Below, in pieces: positions 42,908 to 49,445 of a DNA stretch of 49,445 bases (position 1 is the first letter of the stretch; each line of letters begins with the position of its first letter). The stretch is from Pleurocapsa sp. MO_226.B13 (GTDB lineage: Bacteria; Cyanobacteriota; Cyanobacteriia; Cyanobacteriales; Xenococcaceae). The notes below the pieces were generated by a model. That model searched no databases and was not told the origin of the DNA. It saw only the letters and a list, made by a program, of their open reading frames with translations. The position numbers were made by a program, and so were the translations under genes. The stretch lies in contig JASJEI010000023.1 of NCBI GenBank assembly GCA_030064795.1, positions 1-49,445 of the forward strand, in the 5' to 3' direction.

Positions 42908-44134
42908 ATGGAACTTTTAAAATACAAAAAGTCAACAGATCCACCATCTGTAGAGAAACCGCAGAAGTCAAAACCAAACCCCTGGTTAATCGGCTTAATA
43001 ATTGTCGCTCTGGGTGGAGGAATAAGTTATTGGTATGCTGCACGGCTAAACACGCCAACTGTCGAACCCGAACCAATTACTAACTATGTACCCGTAGCGG
43101 TGACAGCTTTAGGTAGACTAGAACCACAGGGAGAGGTGATTAAACTCTCGGTAGCCAATGCTCAAGACAGTCGCGTTAACGAATTATTAGTAGCAGAAGG
43201 CGATCGCGTTACCGCAGGACAACTAATCGCTACTCTTCAAGGTTTAGACCAAAAACAGGCAGAATTAGCAGCAGCAAAACAAAATGTAGCGGTATATCAG
43301 GCTAAACTAGAAAAAGTACGGGCAGGCGAGGCAAAAAGTGCGGAAATTATCGCCCAACAAGCCAATATTGCTCGTTTACAGGCTCAATTACGCAATGAAA
43401 CTCTAGAAAGAGAAGCAGCAATTGCCGATGCCTACGCTGAATTTATCAATGCCGAAACTAACTACAATCGCTTTCAAAACCTTTATCTAGAAGGAGCGGT
43501 GAGTAGATCTCAAAGGGACGATCGCCGAGAAATGTATCAACGAGCGCAAGCCAGACTAGAGCAAGCATGGGCGAGATTTGATAATACGATTGCCAGCTTA
43601 CAAAAACAGATCGAGCGAGAACGAGCAATTTTAAACCAACTTAGAGAAGTACGTCCTGTAGACTTAGCCGAAGCTCAAGCAGAAGTCGATTATGCGATCG
43701 CGCAAGTAAAGCAAATTGAATCAGAACTAGAAGATTACTACGTGCGCGTACCGATAGCTGGGCAAATTCTCAAGATTAATACTCTCGTCGGAGAACAGGT
43801 TGACACCAGTCAAGGCATTGTCGAGTTAGGCAAAACCGATCGAATGTATGCGATCGCCGAAGTCTATGAAACCGATGTCGGTAGGGTTAAAGTCGGACAA
43901 AAAGCCACAGTAATTAGCGAACACGGAGGCTTTGCAGGGAAATTACAGGGAACAGTAGACCATATCGGCTTACAAATCAAAAAACAAGATATCTTAGAAT
44001 CCGATCCTGCTGCGGACAAGGATGCCCGTGTCGTAGAAGTCAAAGTGCGTCTTGACCCCCAAGATAGCGAAAAAGTTGCAGGATTAACTAATTTACAGGT
44101 CAGAGTAAAGATTGATTTAGGTACTAGTCAATAA
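42908..44134 (+). CDS. devB: DevB-type ABC exporter membrane fusion protein
   Basis: 408 aa from ATG 42908 (a GTG lies one codon before). One N-terminal membrane helix (25-44, WLIGLIIVALGGGISYWYAA), a split lipoyl domain (VTALGRLEPQGEVIKLSVAN and VRVPIAGQILKINTLVGEQV), a long alpha-helical hairpin (LAAAKQNVAVYQAKLEKVRA to LEQAWARFDNTIASLQKQIE) and beta-barrel domains. DevB joins the DevCA transporter to TolC-like HgdD in exporting glycolipids in heterocyst formers; homologues occur in many cyanobacteria. First of a plus-strand array with three devC genes. No devA ATPase follows in this window. Confidence 0.93.
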   Translation: MELLKYKKSTDPPSVEKPQKSKPNPWLIGLIIVALGGGISYWYAARLNTPTVEPEPITNYVPVAVTALGRLEPQGEVIKLSVANAQDSRVNELLVAEGDRVTAGQLIATLQGLDQKQAELAAAKQNVAVYQAKLEKVRAGEAKSAEIIAQQANIARLQAQLRNETLEREAAIADAYAEFINAETNYNRFQNLYLEGAVSRSQRDDRREMYQRAQARLEQAWARFDNTIASLQKQIERERAILNQLREVRPVDLAEAQAEVDYAIAQVKQIESELEDYYVRVPIAGQILKINTLVGEQVDTSQGIVELGKTDRMYAIAEVYETDVGRVKVGQKATVISEHGGFAGKLQGTVDHIGLQIKKQDILESDPAADKDARVVEVKVRLDPQDSEKVAGLTNLQVRVKIDLGTSQ

Positions 44135-44204
44135 CCAATAACCAATATGCGAAGCGGCTTGCACTTGTCGCATTGAGTGTATCCTTTAGGATGACAAATG
44201 ACCA

Positions 44205-45383
44205 ATGACTATCAAAACTCTACTAAAAAGATTCAATAAAGAACCCCCTTTAGGTTGGGCCCAACTCCGCAATCAAAAAGTTCGCCTGTTAGTAGCTCTA
44301 ATCGCCATTGCTTCTGCCGATATTATGATTTTTACCATGCAGGGGTTTAGGATGAGTATGTTTGGCGGTGCGACCAACCTTCACAAGCAACTTCGCGGAG
44401 ATTTATTTCTAGTCAGTAACCGTGCGGAATTTCTCGGTGATGGTCAAACCTTCGATCGCCGTCATTTATATCAAGCCGAAGCAATTGATGGCGTGTCATC
44501 GGCTAATCCTCTGTACTTTTCTTTTGGCAACTGGGTCAATCCTTGGAACAATAAAATAACCAGTGTCGGCGTAATTGCTTTCGATCCCGTCCGTCCAATA
44601 ATTAATTCGCCAGAAATAGACAGACAGCTAGAACAAATCAAACTGCCCAATACTGTCTTATTTGACAGCCTATCCCTCCCCAAATTGGGTTCTGTACCCG
44701 AATCTTTTATTCAGGGAAAAACCGTTACTACTGAAATATCGGGACACAGAGTTAGGGTTGGCGGTATTTTTACTCTGGGTAGCACGATTTTTATCGACGG
44801 ACATATTATTACGAGTGATTGGAATTACTTGCGTCTGTTTGGTTCGGATAGCATCGATCGGCCCAAAGTCGGCATTCTCATGCTCGAACCAGATGCAGAT
44901 TTGGCAACGGTAAAGAATAATCTTCAGGCATATTTACCCCAGGATGTTGAAGCAATGACCCATCAAGAATTTATTAAATCTGAGGAGGACTATTGGGCTG
45001 AAGTTCCTGGTGGCATTTTGTTTAACTTTGGTGTTGTGATGGGATTTTTTACTGGGGTGGTGATTGTTTATGAAGTATTACACGCGGATGTTAACGACCA
45101 TTTAGCCGAGTATGCCACCCTGAAAGCGATGGGCTATTCAGATAAGAATCTGTTGATGGTTGTTTTCCAAGAAGGAATTATTCTTGGCGTATTAGGCTTT
45201 ATTCCTGGATTTATTGGTTCGCTAGGAATCTATACCCTACTTGGATATTTGACCCGCATTCCCTTGCCGATGCGATTTGATGTTGTCTCGCAAGTATTTA
45301 TTATTACCATTTTGATGTGTTTGATTTCGGCGGCGATCGCCATGCGCAAACTCCAATCTGCTGACCCAGCCGATGTATTTTAG
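44205..45383 (+). CDS. devC: DevC-type ABC exporter permease (copy 1)
   Basis: 392 aa. MacB/FtsX-like: one N-terminal helix (LLVALIAIASADIMIFTMQGF), a large periplasmic domain with DGQTFDRRHLYQAEAIDGV, and three C-terminal helices (FNFGVVMGFFTGVVIVYEVL, VVFQEGIILGVLGFIPGFIG and the last ending IAMRKLQSADPADVF). PPLGWAQLRNQKVR at the N-terminus is the DevC signature. Pairs with devB upstream, 70 bases away. More divergent than copies 2 and 3. Confidence 0.94.
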   Translation: MTIKTLLKRFNKEPPLGWAQLRNQKVRLLVALIAIASADIMIFTMQGFRMSMFGGATNLHKQLRGDLFLVSNRAEFLGDGQTFDRRHLYQAEAIDGVSSANPLYFSFGNWVNPWNNKITSVGVIAFDPVRPIINSPEIDRQLEQIKLPNTVLFDSLSLPKLGSVPESFIQGKTVTTEISGHRVRVGGIFTLGSTIFIDGHIITSDWNYLRLFGSDSIDRPKVGILMLEPDADLATVKNNLQAYLPQDVEAMTHQEFIKSEEDYWAEVPGGILFNFGVVMGFFTGVVIVYEVLHADVNDHLAEYATLKAMGYSDKNLLMVVFQEGIILGVLGFIPGFIGSLGIYTLLGYLTRIPLPMRFDVVSQVFIITILMCLISAAIAMRKLQSADPADVF

Positions 45384-45433
45384 TCCCTGGATTTTCTCAT
45401 CCCTACTAACTACTCAAAAAGGCAAAGCAAGCT

Positions 45434-46621
45434 ATGAAAATTCCTTCAGTCACAACCATACTGAAAAAATTTACCAAAGAACCCCCATTAGGTTGGGCGC
45501 AACTCAGCCATCAAAAAGTCCGCATGATTGTTGCTTTGTCTGGCATTGCCTTTGCCGATATTTTGATCTTTATGCAGCTTGGGTTTTATACTAGCATGTT
45601 TGGCGGTATCACTCGCATTCACGAACATCTCAATGGAGATTTATTTTTAGTGAGTGCTAGGGCTAAAACTCTCGTTGATGGTCAAAATTTTTCCCATCGT
45701 TATCTGTATCAAGCTGCTGCTATAGATGGAATTACTTCGGCTAGTCCTTTTTATTATTCTAATGCTGGCTGGATTAATCCTTGGGAAAAGAAAGTAACTA
45801 ACGTAGCGATTTTGGCTTTCGATCCCGCTCATCCTGTCTTAGATTTGCCAGAAGTCAACCAACAGCTAGAACAAATTAAACTACCAGATAAGGTATTGGT
45901 CGATCGCCTAGCCCGACCAGATTTAGGACCAATTGAAGAAACTTTTGAGCAAGGAAAACCAATTACTACAGAGATGTCGGAGCGCAGAATTAGCGTTGGG
46001 GGGATGTTTACTCTAGGTAGTACGCTCTGGGTTGAAGGTTATTTGATAACTAGCGATTGGAATTATCTGCGTTTGTACGGTAAAGATAGTATCGATAATG
46101 TAACAGTTGGCGTACTAAAAGTTGAAACTGGTGCAGAGGTAGAGACAGTCAAGCAAAAAGTCAGAGCTACCTTGCCTGGTGACGTTGCAGTAATGACTCA
46201 CGAAGAATTTATTGCTGCCGAAAAAGATTTTTATCAAGACCATCCCGCAGGAACGATCTTTAACTTTGGGGTAATGATGGGTTTTGTAGTTGGGGTAGTA
46301 ATTGTCTATCAGGTATTATTTGCCGATGTTAACGATCATTTAGCAGAATACGCCACCCTCAAAGCGATAGGTTATCCCGATAAAAGCTTGCTGGCGGTAG
46401 TTTTTCAAGAAGCAATCATTCTGGCTGTATTGGGTTTTATTCCCGGTTTTGGCGTTTCTATCGGTATGTATGGTCTGCTAGAAGCTTTAACCACAATGCC
46501 TCTAGCCATGCAATCTGATGTAGCTTTGAGAGTATTTTTCCTCACAGTTACGATGTGTCTTGCTTCTGGTGCGATCGCCATGCGCAAACTACAATCTGCC
46601 GATCCAGCAGATGTATTTTAG
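45434..46621 (+). CDS. devC: DevC-type ABC exporter permease (copy 2)
   Basis: 395 aa with the same architecture: EPPLGWAQLSHQKVRMIVAL, ARAKTLVDGQNFSHRYLYQA and QSADPADVF at the end. Very close to copy 3 (protein about 90% identical by eye) and the 25 bases upstream (ACTCAAAAAGGCAAAGCAAG) are identical to those before copy 3. 51 bases after copy 1. Lacks its own devB or devA neighbour. Confidence 0.94.
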   Translation: MKIPSVTTILKKFTKEPPLGWAQLSHQKVRMIVALSGIAFADILIFMQLGFYTSMFGGITRIHEHLNGDLFLVSARAKTLVDGQNFSHRYLYQAAAIDGITSASPFYYSNAGWINPWEKKVTNVAILAFDPAHPVLDLPEVNQQLEQIKLPDKVLVDRLARPDLGPIEETFEQGKPITTEMSERRISVGGMFTLGSTLWVEGYLITSDWNYLRLYGKDSIDNVTVGVLKVETGAEVETVKQKVRATLPGDVAVMTHEEFIAAEKDFYQDHPAGTIFNFGVMMGFVVGVVIVYQVLFADVNDHLAEYATLKAIGYPDKSLLAVVFQEAIILAVLGFIPGFGVSIGMYGLLEALTTMPLAMQSDVALRVFFLTVTMCLASGAIAMRKLQSADPADVF

Positions 46622-46711
46622 TTAGTTGTTAGCCTGTAAAAAAGCTGTGTTGCACTTAGCACATAAGATGAAAAAGTTTCTATAAAGGGATTGAAATAGG
46701 AGGTAGATATA

Positions 46712-47317
46712 ATGGACTGGGCAACAATAGCTGCAATAGCTACAGCAGTAGCAGCAGTGATAGGCATTTGGGGGACACTAAAAGGTCAGAAAATTTTTAG
46801 GATTCTTCCTCACTACTTCAAAATTATCTTTCATGTCTTTATCCTTCCCTCTCCAAAGGGAGTTGATTATACTCAATTGCGTAAATTCTTGGCTGTTGGG
46901 AATTGGAAAGAAGCAGATTTTGAAACAAGTAAAGTAATACTTAGAGCTGCTGGTCGATCCTATGAAAAACACCTAAAAGCCATAGATATTGAAAAATTTT
47001 CTTATGAAGACTTGCGTACTATTGATTCGCTATGGATATTTTACAGCCGTGGTCTTTTTGGATTCAGCATTCAAAAACGTATCTATCAAGCCCTAGGAGG
47101 TACTGAAGATTTCAATGACGAAATATGGAAGAAGTTCTGTGAACGTGTAGGTTGGCGTAAACAAGCTTGGGTTCAAGAACAAGAATATTGGATGTCCTAT
47201 GAAGAACTCGATTTTTCTCTAAATGCCCCCAAAGGTCATCTGCCTTGGGCCGGTTGGGGAGGAGGAGATTGGACTGGTGGCTATGGACATAAATTCATTT
47301 CACACCCTGCTCTATGA
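46712..47317 (+). CDS. GUN4-domain protein with N-terminal membrane anchor
   Basis: 201 aa from ATG 46712, with TAGGAGG eight bases upstream. Residues 4-24 form a helix (WATIAAIATAVAAVIGIWGT), then a linker, then a GUN4 domain (50-201): DYTQLRKFLAVGNWKEADFE, DLRTIDSLWIFYSRGLFGFS, VQ-like IQKRIYQALGG and SLNAPKGHLPWAGW. GUN4 binds Mg-protoporphyrin IX and stimulates Mg-chelatase, but stand-alone GUN4-like domains in cyanobacteria often have other, unknown partners. It lies between devC copies 2 and 3, an unusual site suggesting insertion into the array or passenger status. Confidence 0.88.
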   Translation: MDWATIAAIATAVAAVIGIWGTLKGQKIFRILPHYFKIIFHVFILPSPKGVDYTQLRKFLAVGNWKEADFETSKVILRAAGRSYEKHLKAIDIEKFSYEDLRTIDSLWIFYSRGLFGFSIQKRIYQALGGTEDFNDEIWKKFCERVGWRKQAWVQEQEYWMSYEELDFSLNAPKGHLPWAGWGGGDWTGGYGHKFISHPAL

Positions 47318-47489
47318 TAACTCTACATTACTCTAGACCTGTTGATTGTAAGTTCAAGCTAACATTTCGTTGGTATGGCGATAGGGGAGTTATCGGTAGA
47401 AGTTTAAGTTTACTCGCCGTCGCACAACTCCACCATTAATCCATCGATTTTCAAGTATCAAATAACTACTCAAAAAGGCAAAGCAAGCC

Positions 47490-48680
47490 ATGAAACTCCC
47501 TTCAGTCAAAATTCTACTAAAAAAATTTACTAAAGAACCCCCTCTGGGTTGGGCGCAACTGTCTCATCAAAAAATCCGCATGATTGTAGCCTTGTCGGGA
47601 ATTGCCTTTGCGGACATCCTAATTTTTATGCAACTTGGCTTTTATAACAGTATTTTTGGCGGTGTGACTCGCATTCACGAACATCTCAATGGAGATTTAT
47701 TTTTAGTGAGTGCTAGGGCGAAAACTCTCATTGATGGTCAAAATTTTTCCCATCGTCATCTCTATCAAGCTGCTGCTGTCGAGGGAATTACTTCGGCTAT
47801 TCCTTTTTATTATTCTAATGCTGGCTGGATTAATCCTTGGGAAAAGAAAGTAACTAGCGTAGCAATTTTAGCTTTCGATCCCGCTCGTCCCGTGCTAGAT
47901 TTACCCGATGTCAACCAACAGCTAGAACAAATCAAACTACCAGATAAAGTTTTAGTCGATCGCCTCGCCCGACCAGATTTGGGGCCAATTGCCGAAACTT
48001 TGGCGCAAGGAAAATCAGTTACTACAGAGATCTCGCAGCGCAGAATTAGCGTTGGGGGGATGTTTACTTTGGGTACTACGCTGTTTACTGAAGGCTATCT
48101 GATAACTAGCGATTGGAATTATTTACGTTTGTACGGTGCTGATAGCATCGATAATATAACAGTTGGCGTACTAAAAGTTGAAACGGGTGCAGAGGTAGAG
48201 ACAGTCAAGCAAAAAGTCAGAGCTACCTTGCCTGGTGACGTTGCAGTAATGACTCACGAAGAATTTATTGCCGCCGAAAAAGATCATTGGGACAAAAACC
48301 ATCCAGCAGGAACAATCTTTAACTTTGGAGTGGTGATGGGTTTTGTCGTGGGAGTGGTAATTGTTTATCAAGTTTTATTTGCTGATGTTAACGACCACCT
48401 ATCTGAATACGCCACCCTCAAAGCGATGGGTTATCCCGATAAAAGCTTGCTGGCGGTAGTTTTTCAAGAAGCAATTATTTTGGCTGTACTGGGTTTTATT
48501 CCTGGTTTTGGGGTTTCTATTGGTATGTATGGCTTACTAGAAGCTTTAACCCAAATGCCACTAGCTATGCAATCTGATGTCGCTTTGAGAGTATTTTTCC
48601 TTACCGTTACTATGTGTTTGGCTTCTGGCGCGATCGCGATTCGTAAGCTGCAAGCTGCCGATCCGGCGGAAGTATTTTAG
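47490..48680 (+). CDS. devC: DevC-type ABC exporter permease (copy 3)
   Basis: 396 aa, same architecture as copies 1 and 2, ending QAADPAEVF. Its periplasmic domain shares long identical runs with copy 2, so the two arose by recent duplication of a unit that includes the upstream leader. Separated from copy 2 by the GUN4 gene. No ATPase gene in the remaining 750 bases. Confidence 0.94.
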   Translation: MKLPSVKILLKKFTKEPPLGWAQLSHQKIRMIVALSGIAFADILIFMQLGFYNSIFGGVTRIHEHLNGDLFLVSARAKTLIDGQNFSHRHLYQAAAVEGITSAIPFYYSNAGWINPWEKKVTSVAILAFDPARPVLDLPDVNQQLEQIKLPDKVLVDRLARPDLGPIAETLAQGKSVTTEISQRRISVGGMFTLGTTLFTEGYLITSDWNYLRLYGADSIDNITVGVLKVETGAEVETVKQKVRATLPGDVAVMTHEEFIAAEKDHWDKNHPAGTIFNFGVVMGFVVGVVIVYQVLFADVNDHLSEYATLKAMGYPDKSLLAVVFQEAIILAVLGFIPGFGVSIGMYGLLEALTQMPLAMQSDVALRVFFLTVTMCLASGAIAIRKLQAADPAEVF

Positions 48681-48690
48681 TTCGTCGTAG

Positions 48691-48757
48691 GGGCGGTTCC
48701 CTAAAGGACTCGCTGCGCATCGCGGTATCCGTGATAGACGCTTCGCGCGAACCGCCC
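48691..48757. repeat. Inverted repeat with dispersed-repeat core
   Basis: Arms GGGCGGTTC (48691) and GAACCGCCC (48749) enclose CCTAAAGGACTCGCTG and CGCTTCGCG. Related pieces occur near 2985, 850 and 44150. Probably a mobile palindromic repeat; may act as terminator of devC copy 3. Confidence 0.6.
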
Positions 48758-48816
48758 GTACAGTAGTTAGTGGGCGATCATAAATATCATATCTATATGA
48801 GATCTATGGAGAAAAG

Positions 48817-49445
48817 ATGATGAAACAATGGTATGAAGAATTATTTGAAAACTATGCCTTGAAATACGATCGCGAAAGTTTCGTTCAAGGCACAATCGGA
48901 GAATGTGATTTTATCGAACGAGAAATCAACTATGATAAAACTACCCAAATCTTAGATATTGGATGTGGCACAGGAAGGCATTCAATTGAACTAGCAACAA
49001 GAGGATATACTGTTACGGGAATAGATCTATCAGAATCTCAATTAACCAGGGCAAAAGAGAAAGCATCCGCACGGAATTTATCAATTAATTTTGAAAAGCA
49101 TGATGCGAGAAAACTTACTTTTGTTAATGAATTCGATCTGGTAATTATGCTTTGTGAGGGAGCTTTTTCCTTAATGGAAACCGATGAGATGAATTTTCAA
49201 ATTCTTCGCAATGCCAGCAACGCTTTGAAGGCAGAAGGAAAATTAATATTTACCACCTTAAACGGATTATTTCCTTTATTTCATTCTGTTAAAGAATTTC
49301 TCGCTTCGGCAACCAAAGAAGGAAATGCGCAATATAGTAATAACTCATTTGATTTAATGACGTTTCGCGATCGCGGTATGCTCCAGATTGAGGACGATTT
49401 CGGCAACAAAAAAGAACTCGAATGTAACGAACGCTATTATGTTCC
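48817..49445 (+). CDS. SAM-dependent methyltransferase (partial, runs off the window)
   Basis: At least 209 codons, open to the end of the window. Start ATG 48817 (or 48820) after GGAG. Class I methyltransferase motifs: ILDIGCGTGRHSIELATRGY (motif I), TGIDLSESQL (motif II acidic loop), FEKHDARKL and EFDLVIMLCEGAFSLME (motif post I/IV). Substrate unknown. Distinct promoter from devC, as a repeat lies between. Confidence 0.9.
   Translation, partial: MMKQWYEELFENYALKYDRESFVQGTIGECDFIEREINYDKTTQILDIGCGTGRHSIELATRGYTVTGIDLSESQLTRAKEKASARNLSINFEKHDARKLTFVNEFDLVIMLCEGAFSLMETDEMNFQILRNASNALKAEGKLIFTTLNGLFPLFHSVKEFLASATKEGNAQYSNNSFDLMTFRDRGMLQIEDDFGNKKELECNERYYV

Overview
The window is cyanobacterial chromosome. 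It has many GCGATCGC (HIP1-type) octamers, a psbA (photosystem II D1) gene, DUF4327 genes, DevB/DevC exporter genes, pentapeptide-repeat proteins, a GUN4-domain protein, GC-poor intergenic DNA and heptameric tandem repeats. Hydrogenase maturation genes (hypF, hypC) and a D1 paralogue lacking several Mn-cluster ligands fit a cyanobacterium with hydrogen metabolism and perhaps N2 fixation. No rRNA, tRNA or CRISPR array was seen, and I do not name a species.

Layout. 1-3.3 kb: decayed insertion sequences (IS630 and IS1182 remnants) around one unknown gene. 3.3-6.6 kb: a CBM2-expansin protein, a LivM-type permease and an alpha/beta hydrolase. 6.7-10.6 kb (minus strand): hypF and hypC interleaved with three DUF4327 genes. 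11-25 kb (mostly plus strand): an accessory island. It holds a 1187-residue repeat/coiled-coil protein, a beta-propeller protein, several exported proteins, a eukaryotic-type EndoU ribonuclease fused to a lamin-tail domain, a DUF2235 (Tle1-like) hydrolase, DUF2853, two S51 (cyanophycinase-like) peptidases (one broken), and duplicated or IS-scarred spacers. 25-28 kb: a cytoplasmic alpha-amylase and an M19 dipeptidase lipoprotein. 28.6-32.6 kb (minus): an RTX-type protein and two double-glycine leader peptides with a shared upstream element, flanking a TPR gene with an in-frame stop. 32.8-33.3 kb: two MITE-like elements around a methyltransferase remnant. 33.3-39.7 kb (minus): adenosine-specific kinase, DoxX-like protein, an IsrB-type RuvC protein with a candidate omega-RNA, a decayed acs gene, a rogue/sentinel-type D1, Hsp20 and a VOC protein. 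40-41.4 kb: two pentapeptide-repeat paralogues. 41.4-48.7 kb (plus): a repeat-domain protein, devB and three devC paralogues with a GUN4 protein between the second and third, and no devA. The window ends inside a SAM-dependent methyltransferase.

Cross-cutting observations. (1) Three genes carry one in-frame stop each, of three different kinds (TGA, TAG, TAA), with recognisable sequence continuing beyond. With the eroded acs and IS relics this indicates continuing gene decay. (2) A shared upstream motif (consensus TCACAAsTTCCTCAA followed by an AT-rich block) precedes hsp20, devB, a remnant copy of the devB leader and two DUF4327 genes, and may mark a common regulon. (3) Heptameric tandem repeats begin exactly at the stop codons of two genes. 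(4) The most unusual protein content is the EndoU-LTD/DUF2235/S51 island, the IsrB locus, the CBM2-expansin and the rogue D1.
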